A stretch of DNA of 61,333 nt from Asaia bogorensis (lineage in GTDB: Bacteria; Pseudomonadota; Alphaproteobacteria; CACIAM-22H2). The notes beneath the pieces are model-generated. The model had not been told where the DNA came from, ran no database searches, and saw only the letters and a program-made list of their open reading frames with translations. Position numbers and translations under genes: made by a program. Shown here in pieces: positions 9,956 through 19,914 of the stretch; within the stretch, counting starts at the first letter, position 1, and the number at the start of each line of letters is the position of its first letter. Location of the stretch: positions 1 through 61,333 of the forward strand of contig CAMDDQ010000004.1 in assembly GCA_945892765.1 (NCBI GenBank), in the 5' to 3' direction.

Positions 9956-12588
9956 CGACAGGCAATTCAAACGGACCCAACGGTTTCGTCGCCGACGTTC
10001 CCGGCTGGAGGCTGTCGATGGCCCGCGCCGCACTGTTCTGGGAGAAGCTGTGGCCGGCCGCGTGGCCCGCGGTTGCCGTAGCCGGCGTGTTCACCGCTGT
10101 GGCGTGGCTCGATGTCCTTCCGTCGCTGTTGCACCCGTGGGTTCATGTCATTTTCCTGCTGGGCTTCGCCGCTACCTTTCTCTTTGCGGTGTGGCAGGTG
10201 CGCTTCTCCATCCCGACTGTGGCCGATTCGGTGCGTCGCATTGAGGTGTTAAGCGGCGTAGCCCACCGGCCGCTCGCCACCTTGCGCGACCAACTCGTCG
10301 CGGGCGAAGGCGATCCAATGAGCCTCGCGCTGTGGGATTCCCATCGCCGCAGAATGCGCGAAATGCTGGGCGGCGGTCGCGTCGGTCTGCCGGCGCCCGG
10401 CATGGCCCGGCGCGATCCCTGGGCGTTTCGTGCCGCGCTCGGCTTGCTGCTGGTCGTGGCCGCGGTCGTCGCCGGGCCGGAGGAATGGAGCACTCGGTGG
10501 TCGCGTGCCGCCATGCCCTCGTTCAAGTTGATCGAAAACACCGCCGACCGCGTCACCGGCTTCGAAGTATGGATCACGCCGCCGGCCTATACCGGCCTGC
10601 CGACCTTGCTGCCGACGCACGAGCAACGCGGCGCCGATCCGTTGTCCGTCGCCGTCGGGAGCGCGATCCTGGTCCAAGTCATCGGCGGCCGCGAGGCCCC
10701 GATGATCCAAATCGGGGAAGGAGCCCCCGTATCCTTCGAAACCATCGATGAGGGCAGTTTCCGCCTTACTTCGACGATCAATTCTGGAAACCGGTTGGTC
10801 GTCACCCAGGCCAAGAAAACACTCGCCGATTGGGCAATGGAGATCGTGCCGGATCGGGTGCCGCAGATTGCCCACGCCGCGGCGCCACAACGCAACCAGC
10901 GCATGGCCATCCGTCTCGAATACGAAGCGGCCGACGATTACGGCCTGGCCGCCGTTCGCGCCTTTGTCCGAAAGGCGCCGCGCGCCGACGGCACCGGCGT
11001 GACGATGACCGAAACACAGGAGGCGATCGAGCTTCAACTGCCGCTGCCGTCGCAACGGCCGAAAGCCGCCCATGCGACCAGCTTCCACGATCTTACGCCT
11101 CATCCCTGGGCGGGCCTGCCGGTTCTCGTGCAACTCCGCGCCACCGACGCACTCGGACAGAGCGGGGTCAGCGACGATTTCGCCATGATCCTGCCCGAGC
11201 GCGTGTTCGTCAATCCTCTGGCCAAGGCCATCATCGCGCAACGCAAGACGCTGTCGGTCAATCCCGGCCAACGGCGCCAGGTTTCCGATGCCTTGCGCGA
11301 GATCGGCGCAAAGCCGGAACAATACTTCGAGGACATCGTCACCTTCCTGTCGTTGCGCACGGCGGCGCTTCGCTTGTTGCGCGATTCCTCCGACGATGGA
11401 ACCAAGGCCGTGCAATCCCTCTTGTGGGACACGGCCCTACGCATAGAAGACGGCAAGGTTTCCGTCGCCCAGCGTGACGTGCGCAACCTCCAGCAAAAAT
11501 TGATGGAGGCCCTGGCCAACAACGCCTCCCCCGAGGAAATCAAGCGGCTGATGGACGAACTGCGCACCGCCATGGACCGCATGTTCCAGGAAATGATGCA
11601 GCAAGCCATGCGCCCGGACGAACAACAACAGCGGGAGCAGGCGGGGCAACAATCCGATCCGAACGCCCGGTCGACCGGGGATAACGATCTGCGCAAGATG
11701 CTCGAACAGGCACAAAAACTTGCCGAGGCGGGAATGAAAGACCAGGCCCGCGAGATGATCCAGAAAATGCAAGACATGATGGACAACATGCGCCAAGCGC
11801 AGCAGCAGGGCGATCAAGAAAAGGCCCGCCAGGCCCAGCAAATGGCGAAGGAAGTTCAAGACCTGGCGAAACGTCAGCAACAGCTTCTCGATCAGAACTT
11901 CCGGCAGCAGCAACAGGCCCAGCGCGGACAGCAACAACAACAGCAGCGTCAGCAAGGCCAACAGGGTCAAGGCCAAGAACAGAATCAGCAGGAAGGCTCA
12001 CAACCCGGCGTCAGCGAACGGCTCGAAGGTCGCGGACAAAGTCAGGGACAGCAGGGTGCCAACCCCGGACGCCAGGAAGGCGAAGGCGGCGGGCAAGGCA
12101 CCGCGGCTTACCAACAGCAGGAACAGCTGCGGCGCGAACTAGGTGAGGTCATGCGCCGCCTCGGCGAGGCCTTTAACAACATCCCAGACACCCTCGGCAA
12201 CGCCGAGCAATCGATGCGTGAGGCCTCGAATGCGCTGCTCCGCGGCCAGCTCAACCAGGCGCTGCGCCCGCAATCCGAGGCCGTCGAGAACATGATGAAA
12301 GGCCTTCGCCAGATGGCACAACAACAGATGCAGGCGCAGGGCGAAGGCGAAGATGGTGATCCGTCGAATGAAGAAATGCGCGACCGGCAGCTGGGCGATA
12401 GCCGCGATCCGGCCGGCCGGCCGCTGAATGGCCTCGGCGGCATCGATGCCCGCGACATCCGTATCCCGGACCAAGCCGACATCCAGCGGTCCCGCGAGAT
12501 CCAGGACGAGTTGCTGCGCCGCGCCAGCGAGCGCGAGCGTCCCCAGATCGAGCGCGACTACCTCGAGCGCCTTCTGAAGCGGTTCTAG
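9952..12588 (+). CDS. TIGR02302/DUF4175 family membrane protein with Gln-rich C-terminal coiled coil
   Basis: N-terminal TM segments, long Q-rich region, ELLRRASERERPQIERDYLERLLKRF end; ATGA overlap with lysA. Confidence 0.85.
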   Translation: MTTGNSNGPNGFVADVPGWRLSMARAALFWEKLWPAAWPAVAVAGVFTAVAWLDVLPSLLHPWVHVIFLLGFAATFLFAVWQVRFSIPTVADSVRRIEVLSGVAHRPLATLRDQLVAGEGDPMSLALWDSHRRRMREMLGGGRVGLPAPGMARRDPWAFRAALGLLLVVAAVVAGPEEWSTRWSRAAMPSFKLIENTADRVTGFEVWITPPAYTGLPTLLPTHEQRGADPLSVAVGSAILVQVIGGREAPMIQIGEGAPVSFETIDEGSFRLTSTINSGNRLVVTQAKKTLADWAMEIVPDRVPQIAHAAAPQRNQRMAIRLEYEAADDYGLAAVRAFVRKAPRADGTGVTMTETQEAIELQLPLPSQRPKAAHATSFHDLTPHPWAGLPVLVQLRATDALGQSGVSDDFAMILPERVFVNPLAKAIIAQRKTLSVNPGQRRQVSDALREIGAKPEQYFEDIVTFLSLRTAALRLLRDSSDDGTKAVQSLLWDTALRIEDGKVSVAQRDVRNLQQKLMEALANNASPEEIKRLMDELRTAMDRMFQEMMQQAMRPDEQQQREQAGQQSDPNARSTGDNDLRKMLEQAQKLAEAGMKDQAREMIQKMQDMMDNMRQAQQQGDQEKARQAQQMAKEVQDLAKRQQQLLDQNFRQQQQAQRGQQQQQQRQQGQQGQGQEQNQQEGSQPGVSERLEGRGQSQGQQGANPGRQEGEGGGQGTAAYQQQEQLRRELGEVMRRLGEAFNNIPDTLGNAEQSMREASNALLRGQLNQALRPQSEAVENMMKGLRQMAQQQMQAQGEGEDGDPSNEEMRDRQLGDSRDPAGRPLNGLGGIDARDIRIPDQADIQRSREIQDELLRRASERERPQIERDYLERLLKRF

Positions 12589-12635
12589 TCGGCGTTTGCC
12601 GGCCTTCGCGCCCGGCCTTCCAGGTCGAGGAAACC

Positions 12636-12665
12636 AAAAAGGGGCGGGAGCCAATCCCGCCCCTT
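12636..12665 (-). terminator. Rho-independent terminator of the response regulator gene
   Basis: Perfect 11-bp arms AAGGGGCGGGA-gccaa-TCCCGCCCCTT; minus strand continues into a T-run. Confidence 0.8.
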
Positions 12666-12685
12666 GTCGTTCCTGGAATCAGACC

Positions 12686-13051
12686 TTACGCCGCGCGGCG
12701 AGGGTGGCGGTCGACCGCGGCGGTTAGCTCCTTCAGCGCGAATGGCTTTCGCAAGACGCCGTGGATCATGTCCTCAAGACCGAACGCGCGCTCGGCCTCC
12801 GCCGGGAATCCCGTCGCAAGCAGGACGGCGGTCGCCGAATGGTCTTTGGCGACCTTCAGCGCCAGCCCGATGCCATCCAATCCCGGCATGACGATGTCGG
12901 CCACGAGCAAATCGAAAGTGGCCAGCGCGAGCGCGCGAACCGCGTCATGGCCGTCACGAACGGCCGTGACGTCGTGCCCCGCCTGCCGCAGCGCCCGCAG
13001 CATGAATTCACGCACCGATTGATCGTCTTCGGCAACCAGGATGCGCGCCAT
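12686..13051 (-). CDS. Single-domain response regulator, CpdR-like
   Basis: ILVAEDDQSVREFMLRAL..LLVADIVMPGLDGI..LRKPF receiver domain only. Confidence 0.85.
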   Translation of the reverse strand: MARILVAEDDQSVREFMLRALRQAGHDVTAVRDGHDAVRALALATFDLLVADIVMPGLDGIGLALKVAKDHSATAVLLATGFPAEAERAFGLEDMIHGVLRKPFALKELTAAVDRHPRRAA

Positions 13052-13116
13052 GACGGCCTACGCCCCCCTATGACGCTGTTTGGGGCAAGTCCGCGTCTTG
13101 CCCCATGGTTGCGCCC

Positions 13117-13785
13117 CTATTCGGCGTGAGCGAAGGCGATAGCCAGGCTCGCCGTATCCAAGCTGGGCTTCCTCACCGAAGTGCGGAAGGCGGAACTTTC
13201 CCCCGGCCCGAGACGCGAGCTGCGCGCGGCAAAGGTCCAATGTTGAAGTTCGGTTTCGCTCGCGTCGCGCAAAGCCGCCCGCAACGCCGGCACACGTCGA
13301 GCCGCGTCCGAGGTATTGACGACTTCGCCTTCCACGATGAGCAAGACGACACCTTCTTCGACCACGCTCACCTGCGTGATGTTGCGCACTTCCAGCCCAA
13401 TTCCGGGTGGATCGACCGGCATGCCGAGCGATTCATAGAGACGCGCAGCCGCGGGCCACGCACCGGTGATCGGCTCCCGTGCCAAAATAGCGCCGCCCAG
13501 TGCGCCGATGACAAGAAGCACGAGCGCGGTCCAGCCCGCGACGCGGCCGCCAGCCGGCCGGCTGGGTGCGGGCGCCATCACCGGCGGCACGCTAAAACTC
13601 GAAAGATCCGAGACCGGGATCGGCGAGGGCGAGGACAGCGATCGCGGGAGATCCGTGGCCGGCTGCTGCAACCAGGTGTGTTTGCAGTTGGCGCAACGAA
13701 CTTTACGACCGACCCCGCCGATGGCGGCAGCGTCCGTCAAATAGCGCGATCCGCAGGCAGGACAGGTGATGATCATGGCAGCCAA
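13117..13785 (-). CDS. MJ0042-type zinc-ribbon / DUF3426 protein with one TM segment
   Basis: MIITCPACGSRYLTDAAAIGGVGRKVRCANCKHTW; TM VLLVIGALGGAILA; C-terminal domain typical of DUF3426. Confidence 0.85.
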   Translation of the reverse strand: MAAMIITCPACGSRYLTDAAAIGGVGRKVRCANCKHTWLQQPATDLPRSLSSPSPIPVSDLSSFSVPPVMAPAPSRPAGGRVAGWTALVLLVIGALGGAILAREPITGAWPAAARLYESLGMPVDPPGIGLEVRNITQVSVVEEGVVLLIVEGEVVNTSDAARRVPALRAALRDASETELQHWTFAARSSRLGPGESSAFRTSVRKPSLDTASLAIAFAHAE

Positions 13786-13916
13786 ATGCCGCTGAGAAAT
13801 AGAGATTTTCTTATAGGCCCGCCCCGGCGGCGTTACAAGAAGGGCGTGCGTCTGGACGCGGCGCCGAGCCGCGTGCCATTCTGGCGCCGCGAGAATCGCG
13901 ACCTCGAGGGGGGGGT

Positions 13917-14639
13917 GTGCGGCCTGTGGTTCGATTCGAAAATGTCGGCCTGCGTTATGGGCTTGGTCCCGAAGTCCTGCGCGACCTCACCTTCGAACTC
14001 GAGTCCGGCGCCTTTCACTTCCTGGTCGGCCCGAGTGGCGCCGGAAAATCGTCCCTGCTCCAGCTCCTTTACCTCGCCCGCCGGCCGACCCGCGGCCTGA
14101 TAACCCTCTTTGACCGTTCGGTTTGGAAAGTGCCGCGGCGCGAACTTCCGGCATTGCGGCAACGCATCGGCGTCGTCTTCCAGGATTTCCGTCTATTCGA
14201 CCACTTGTCTGCGTTCGACAATGTGGCTTTGCCCCTGCGCCTAAAGGGCGCCAAGGAGACCGAGATACGCAAACATGTCAGCGAATTGCTGACCTGGGTC
14301 GAACTTGGCGACCATCTGGACGCCTTGCCACCGACCCTGTCCGGGGGCCAAAAACAGCGCGTCGCCATCGCCCGTGCCGTGATTGCGCGGCCGCGCCTCT
14401 TGCTCGCCGACGAGCCCACCGGCAATGTCGACGACCGCATCGCCATGCGCCTACTCCACCTTTTCGTCGAACTCCACAAAATGGGAACGACAGTCGTGAT
14501 CGCGACCCACAACCTGGAGCTGGTCTCGCGCTTCCGCTATCCGGAGCTTCGGCTCGAGAATGGCGAAATCAAGCAATTTCGGCCTCCCGCGCTACGCGAT
14601 GTCCGGCGGGGAATCGAAGCCGCCACCGGGCACGGGTAG
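13917..14639 (+). CDS. ftsE: Cell division ATP-binding protein FtsE
   Basis: [46 protein letters not shown] start; followed by ftsX. Confidence 0.93.
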   Translation: MRPVVRFENVGLRYGLGPEVLRDLTFELESGAFHFLVGPSGAGKSSLLQLLYLARRPTRGLITLFDRSVWKVPRRELPALRQRIGVVFQDFRLFDHLSAFDNVALPLRLKGAKETEIRKHVSELLTWVELGDHLDALPPTLSGGQKQRVAIARAVIARPRLLLADEPTGNVDDRIAMRLLHLFVELHKMGTTVVIATHNLELVSRFRYPELRLENGEIKQFRPPALRDVRRGIEAATGHG

Positions 14640-14643
14640 GATC

Positions 14644-15525
14644 ATGGCGGGACGTATTCGAGTGTTGCCGCTGGATCGTGACGACAGCCGGCGCTATCTA
14701 CCGTGGATCGTTGCGGTCATGGTCTATCTCGCTGCGATGACGCTAGCCGGGGCTATGGCGACGGCGAGCATGGCATCACGATGGCAAACCGGGCTTACCG
14801 GGGCTTTGACGGTGCAGCTTCAGCCGTCGGCCGAAACATCGGCGACCGACGCCCGAATCGGGGCTGTGTTATCCATCCTACGCGGCGATTCCGCCGTGGC
14901 ATCGGCCGAACCCGTTGATGAGGAAAAGATGCTCGGCTTCATTCAACCCTGGCTCGGCCGCGAAGGATTGGCGTTGGATTTACCCCTGCCCCGGCTGATC
15001 GACGTTCGCCTTCACGACCACGCCAGTGTCGACCTGGTCGACCTCGCTGCGCGCCTTGAGGCGGCCGCGCCCGGAACGACGGTCGACGACCATGCCCGCT
15101 GGCTCACCGGAATTTTGAAGCTGGCGCGGGTCATTCGGTTCATCGCCTTCGGCACGGTGGCGTTGATCGCAGCGGCGGCGATAACCGTTCTGGTGTTCGC
15201 GACGCGCGCCGCGCTCGCCGTCCACAAGGACGGGATCGCTTTGCTCCACATTATGGGGGCGCGCAATCGCTTTATCGCAGGCGAATTCCAGGCGGCCGCT
15301 CTGACTCAGGGGTTCCGCGGCGGGTTGATCGGACTACTGACCGCCTTGGCTACGTTGGTCGCGCTGGGCGGCGCCGGACTCAACGCGGATATCGGTATCC
15401 TGCCGCAGGTGACCCTGACCCCGCTGCAATGGCTCGTGCTGGCGGCCCTGCCTCCGGCTGCGGGGGCGGTCGCGTTCGTCACGGCACGGCTGACGGTATT
15501 GAGTGTCCTCGCGCGGCTGGTTTGA
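14644..15525 (+). CDS. ftsX: Cell division protein FtsX
   Basis: Four-TM FtsX-like topology, GALTVQLQP, adjacent to ftsE. Confidence 0.9.
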   Translation: MAGRIRVLPLDRDDSRRYLPWIVAVMVYLAAMTLAGAMATASMASRWQTGLTGALTVQLQPSAETSATDARIGAVLSILRGDSAVASAEPVDEEKMLGFIQPWLGREGLALDLPLPRLIDVRLHDHASVDLVDLAARLEAAAPGTTVDDHARWLTGILKLARVIRFIAFGTVALIAAAAITVLVFATRAALAVHKDGIALLHIMGARNRFIAGEFQAAALTQGFRGGLIGLLTALATLVALGGAGLNADIGILPQVTLTPLQWLVLAALPPAAGAVAFVTARLTVLSVLARLV

Positions 15526-15547
15526 CTCGACCTCCGGGACGAACGCC

Positions 15548-16096
15548 ATGAAGTTAGTAATCCTCGACCGCGACGGAGTTCTCAACGAAAACCGCGAGGA
15601 CTATGTGAAGTCGCCAGACGAACTAGTCCTGCTGCCTGGCTCGGCGCCAGCGGTGGCCCGGCTCAATCGCGCCGACATCAAGGTCGCGGTCGTCTCGAAC
15701 CAGGCCGCCATCGGCCGAGGCATCATCGATCAGGCTATGCTCACCCGCATCCATGACAAATTGGGTCGGGAACTCCTCGCCCAGAACGCGCGACTCGACT
15801 TGATCCTCCATTGCCCCGATCCGCCCTGGGCCGCGAGCGATCGCCGCAAACCCGGGCCCGGCATGTTGCGCGAAGCGCTCGCTCATTTCGGCGCGGCGGC
15901 CGGAGACACACCCATGATTGGCGACGACATCCGCGATATGCAGGCGGCGGTTGCGCTCGGCTGTCCGCGCGTGCTCGTCCGCACCGGCCATGGGAAAAAC
16001 ACGCTCGCCGCCGGATTACCGGCAACCGTCCAGCCGGTTGCGGTGCATGACAATCTTGCCGCCGCCGTCGAGGCGCTGCTCGCTGCCCGCCCATGA
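15548..16096 (+). CDS. gmhB: HAD hydrolase, D-glycero-beta-D-manno-heptose 1,7-bisphosphate 7-phosphatase-like
   Basis: LVILDRDGVLNENREDYVKSPDEL, VVSNQAAIGRG, CPDPP, RKPGPGMLREA, MIGDDIRDMQAA. Confidence 0.88.
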   Translation: MKLVILDRDGVLNENREDYVKSPDELVLLPGSAPAVARLNRADIKVAVVSNQAAIGRGIIDQAMLTRIHDKLGRELLAQNARLDLILHCPDPPWAASDRRKPGPGMLREALAHFGAAAGDTPMIGDDIRDMQAAVALGCPRVLVRTGHGKNTLAAGLPATVQPVAVHDNLAAAVEALLAARP

Positions 16097-16734
16097 ACGA
16101 TCGCCTCAACAAGCGCCAGCGCACGCGCACCGGTCTGACTCGCATCCTTTCGGTGATGGCCTTTGCCGCGATCGCCTGGGCAGGGGGATTAGTGTGGTTC
16201 GGCGAGACGATCCCGGATCGCGTTGAGGATTCCGAAACGCGGACGGACGCGATCGTGGTGTTGACCGGGGGGCCGCAAAGGCTGCGCGCCGGTCTCGGGA
16301 TGCTTGCCGACGGCCGCGCCCGAAAACTCTTCGTTTCCGGGGTGTATCGCGGCGTCGATGTCAGCGAATTGCTGCGAATTGCCCGCCAATCGCCGGCGGA
16401 AATCGAATGCTGCATCGTCCTGGGTTACAGCGCCGACAACACGGTCGGCAACGCCGAGGAGACCGCCACCTGGATGCGGGCCGAGGGTTATGCATCGCTG
16501 CGCCTTGTCACCGCCAATTATCACATGCGGCGCAGCCTGATCGAATTCCGCCACGCCCTGCCGGAGGCAACCATCATCCCCCATCCGGTTTTCCTCGACA
16601 GCTTTCACCGGGAAGATTGGTGGCGGTGGCCTGGAACTGCGAGCCTGATCCTGTCGGAATATCACAAATTCCTGGCCGCTATTGTCTGGACGGCAATTGA
16701 AGGCGTCACTCCCGTGCCAATCCGTCCGTCATGA
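16093..16734 (+). CDS. YdcF/ElyC (DUF218) family protein
   Basis: DAIVVLTGGPQRLRAGLGMLADGRARKLFVSG; SADNTVGNAEETATWM; NYHMRRSLIEFRHALP. Confidence 0.88.
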   Translation: MNDRLNKRQRTRTGLTRILSVMAFAAIAWAGGLVWFGETIPDRVEDSETRTDAIVVLTGGPQRLRAGLGMLADGRARKLFVSGVYRGVDVSELLRIARQSPAEIECCIVLGYSADNTVGNAEETATWMRAEGYASLRLVTANYHMRRSLIEFRHALPEATIIPHPVFLDSFHREDWWRWPGTASLILSEYHKFLAAIVWTAIEGVTPVPIRPS

Positions 16735-17465
16735 GATCGCCGACCATGATTGTTTTCCTCCGATCGGCTCTGTTCAACGTCTTGTTTTTCACGATGACGG
16801 TAGCGGTGATGATCGGCTGCCTCCCGCTTTTCCTCGGCCCACGCCGGTGGGTTAGAAAGGCGACGAACCTTTGGGCGCGGGGTGTCTTGCACCTGCTGTC
16901 ATCGATCATCGGCCTGCGTTATCGGATTGTGGGCATCGAGAATTGGCCGAGTGGCACCGGGCTCATCGCCGCCAACCACCAATCGGCCTGGGAGACCATC
17001 GCCTTTCTCGCCCTGTTTCCCCCGACGTCTTTCGTACTGAAGAAGGAATTGCTGAGGCTGCCGATCTTCGGTTGGTATTTGCGTCGGCTGCGAATGATCG
17101 CGATCAACCGCGCCGGTGGTGGTCGCGCCCTGCAACGCCTGCTCCTTGAGGCCAAGGCGGAAGGCGAGCCGCGCCAAATCGTAATTTTTCCTGAGGGGAC
17201 GCGTGTTCCTCCCGGAGAACGGCGCCCCTTTCATTCCGGCGTGGCCGCGCTCTATTCCAAGCTGGATCTTCCCGTCACTCCGGTGGCGTTGAACTCCGGC
17301 TTGTTCTGGCGGCGGCGCGCCTTCATCAAACGGCCCGGCGTCATCGACGTCGAGGTCATGCCGGCCATTCCACCCGGCCTCGCGCGCCGCCGCTTCATGA
17401 CCGAGCTTCAGGACAAAATCGATTCCGCGCGTCGGCGACTGGAAGAATCGGCGATGGAAACATAA
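16731..17465 (+). CDS. plsC: 1-acyl-sn-glycerol-3-phosphate acyltransferase
   Basis: NHQSAWETIAF (HX4D-like variant), FPEGTRVPPGERRPFHSGVAAL. Confidence 0.9.
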   Translation: MRSPTMIVFLRSALFNVLFFTMTVAVMIGCLPLFLGPRRWVRKATNLWARGVLHLLSSIIGLRYRIVGIENWPSGTGLIAANHQSAWETIAFLALFPPTSFVLKKELLRLPIFGWYLRRLRMIAINRAGGGRALQRLLLEAKAEGEPRQIVIFPEGTRVPPGERRPFHSGVAALYSKLDLPVTPVALNSGLFWRRRAFIKRPGVIDVEVMPAIPPGLARRRFMTELQDKIDSARRRLEESAMET

Positions 17466-17479
17466 CAAGAACATTTGGG

Positions 17480-17508
17480 TTGACCCGGTTGTCAACCGGG
17501 TCTACACT
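17480..17508 (+). promoter_or_regulatory. Predicted sigma70 promoter of nrdJ with embedded palindromic operator
   Basis: TTGACC (17480-17485), 17-bp spacer, TACACT (17503-17508); perfect palindrome GACCCGGTTG-t-CAACCGGGTC at 17482-17502. Confidence 0.6.
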
Positions 17509-17555
17509 AAATACGGAAAATCAGAAATTTATACAATTTCTTAGGCACTTAGACG

Positions 17556-19877
17556 ATGCCAACGATCGCCGCCATTTCCCAACAGATTTGGGACATGAAA
17601 TACCGTCTCAAGGCGGCGGACGGCAGCCCCGTGGACAAGACCATTGAGGAGAGCTGGAGCCGGGTCGCCCGCGCGCTGGCTCAGCCGGAAAAGGACCCGC
17701 AGGCCTGGAGCGGTCGTTTTGCCGAGGCGCTGGAGGGATTTAAGTTCCTTCCGGCCGGACGCATTCTGGCCGGCGCCGGCACCGCGCGCAATGTCACGCT
17801 CTTCAACTGCTTTGTCATGGGAACGGTTCCCGATGACATGGGCGGCATCTTCGAACATCTGCGCGAAGCCGCGTTGACCATGCAGCAAGGCGGCGGCATC
17901 GGTTACGATTTTTCCTCGCTGCGCCCGAAGGGTGCGCCGGTGAAGGGCGTCGGCGCGGACGCTTCCGGCCCGCTGTCCTTCATGGATGTGTGGGACGCGA
18001 TGTGCCGCACGATCATGAGCGCCGGCCACCGTCGCGGCGCCATGATGGCGACTCTGGCTTGCGACCATCCGGATATCGAAGCCTTCATCGAAGCCAAGCG
18101 CGAGCCAGGCCGGCTGCGGATGTTCAACCTGTCCGTGCTGGTCAGCGACGCCTTCATGACCGCGGTGAAGGAGGGTGCGCCGTGGGAGCTCAAATTCGGC
18201 GGCACCGCGTACAAAGCTGTCGCGGCGCGCGATCTGTGGGATCGCATCATGCGCGCGACCTATGCTTATGCCGAGCCGGGCGTGATCTTCATCGACCGCA
18301 TCAATCGGCGTAACAACCTTTATTATGCCGAGGATATTCGGGCGACCAACCCCTGTGGGGAGCAGCCGCTGCCGCCTTATGGCGCCTGCCTGCTTGGTTC
18401 CATCAATCTCGCCGCGTTGGTCAGCGATCCGCTGACACCCGGCGCGCACATCGACAACGCGGCGCTGGAACACCTGGTGCCGGTGGCCATTCGTATGCTG
18501 GACAACTCCATCGATGCGTCGCGCTTTCCACTGCCGCGTCAGGCCGAGGAGGCGCGCGCCAAACGCCGCATCGGTCTCGGCATCACGGGTCTCGCCGATG
18601 CGCTGATTTTGTGCGGCGCGCGTTATGGCAGCGAAGCCTCGATCACGATCGCCGAGTCATGGATGCGGACAATCCAGCGCGCCGCCTATCGCGCGTCGAC
18701 CGAGATCGCCAAGGAAAAAGGCGCTTTCCCCTTGTTCGACGCCGAAAAATACCTGGCCGGCGACACCGTGCGCGAACTCGACGGCGATATTCGTGCCGCG
18801 ATCGCAAAACACGGCATCCGCAATGCGTTGTTAACCTCCATCGCGCCGACCGGCACCATTTCCCTGTTCGCCGACAATGTTTCTTCCGGGCTCGAGCCGG
18901 TTTTCAGCTTCCGCTATACCCGGAGCATCTTGATGCCCGATGGCAGCCGGCGCGAAGAAGAAGTAGCCGATTACGCCTATCGGATGTTCCGGCGGATGTT
19001 CGGCGAAACCGCGGCCCTGCCGGACGCTTTCGTCGATGCGCAGCGCCTGGCGCCGGCCGACCATGTCGTGATGCAGGCCGCCCTTCAGAAATACGTCGAC
19101 AGTTCGATATCCAAGACGATCAACGTACCCGAGGACATCGCCTTCGATTCCTTCAAGGATCTCTATTTCCAGGCTTATGAGCTGGGCTGCAAGGGCTGCA
19201 CGACCTATCGGCCCAATCTCATCACCGGCTCCGTGCTGACGGTGAAGGACGATTCAAAGTCGAAGCCCGCCACGCAGCGGGAGTTGCCCTTTTCCCAGGC
19301 CCCGGCCCGACCGGCGGATTTGTACGAGGCGGGCGGCGTCGTCTACATGACGCGACCGCTGGACCGCCCGGAGGCTCTGCCCGGCCGCACGTACAAACTG
19401 CGCTGGCCCGATAGCGAACACGCGCTTTATATCACCATCAACGACGTCGTTAAGGATGGGCGGCGTCGCCCCTTCGAGGTGTTCATCAATTCCAAGAACA
19501 TGGAACACTACGCCTGGACAGTGGCGCTGACGCGCATGATCAGCGCGGTCTTCCGCCGCGGCGGCGATGTCAGCTTCGTGGTCGAAGAATTAAAAGCGGT
19601 GTTCGATCCGCGCGGCGGTCAATGGGTCGGCGGACGTTATGTGCCGTCGCTGCTCGCGGCCATCGGCGAAGTGATCGAACGGCATATGAACGATATTGGC
19701 TTCTTGGTCGAACCCGCGACCGCGAGGCCGAGTGTCGAGCCGCCTTCCGAGGAACGCCAAGTCGTCGGCCTAACCCAATCCGCCGCGCGCCAATGCCCGA
19801 AATGCGCCCTCGCCGGCCTCATCCGTCAGGAAGGCTGCGATTTGTGTACGTCCTGCGGCTATTCGAAATGCGCCTAA
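17556..19877 (+). CDS. nrdJ: Adenosylcobalamin-dependent (class II) ribonucleotide reductase
   Basis: NCFVMGTVPDDMGGIFEHLREAALTMQQGGGIGYDFSSLRP; NPCGEQPLPPYGACLLGSINLA; C-terminal CPKCA..CDLCTSCGYSKC. Confidence 0.96.
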   Translation: MPTIAAISQQIWDMKYRLKAADGSPVDKTIEESWSRVARALAQPEKDPQAWSGRFAEALEGFKFLPAGRILAGAGTARNVTLFNCFVMGTVPDDMGGIFEHLREAALTMQQGGGIGYDFSSLRPKGAPVKGVGADASGPLSFMDVWDAMCRTIMSAGHRRGAMMATLACDHPDIEAFIEAKREPGRLRMFNLSVLVSDAFMTAVKEGAPWELKFGGTAYKAVAARDLWDRIMRATYAYAEPGVIFIDRINRRNNLYYAEDIRATNPCGEQPLPPYGACLLGSINLAALVSDPLTPGAHIDNAALEHLVPVAIRMLDNSIDASRFPLPRQAEEARAKRRIGLGITGLADALILCGARYGSEASITIAESWMRTIQRAAYRASTEIAKEKGAFPLFDAEKYLAGDTVRELDGDIRAAIAKHGIRNALLTSIAPTGTISLFADNVSSGLEPVFSFRYTRSILMPDGSRREEEVADYAYRMFRRMFGETAALPDAFVDAQRLAPADHVVMQAALQKYVDSSISKTINVPEDIAFDSFKDLYFQAYELGCKGCTTYRPNLITGSVLTVKDDSKSKPATQRELPFSQAPARPADLYEAGGVVYMTRPLDRPEALPGRTYKLRWPDSEHALYITINDVVKDGRRRPFEVFINSKNMEHYAWTVALTRMISAVFRRGGDVSFVVEELKAVFDPRGGQWVGGRYVPSLLAAIGEVIERHMNDIGFLVEPATARPSVEPPSEERQVVGLTQSAARQCPKCALAGLIRQEGCDLCTSCGYSKCA

Positions 19878-19914
19878 ATTGGCGGTAACTGCAGCCGCGA
19901 TGCCGCAACCGCCC

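Noticed and set aside
8075-11415. Minus-strand ORFs 8075..9136 and 10249..11415
   Set aside because: Antisense to argH/lysA/DUF4175; low-complexity Arg/Gly-rich translations.
11800-12080. Repetitive CAGCAA/CAACAG tract as tandem repeat or CRISPR-like array
   Set aside because: It is in-frame Gln-rich coding sequence of the DUF4175 protein without regular repeat-spacer structure.
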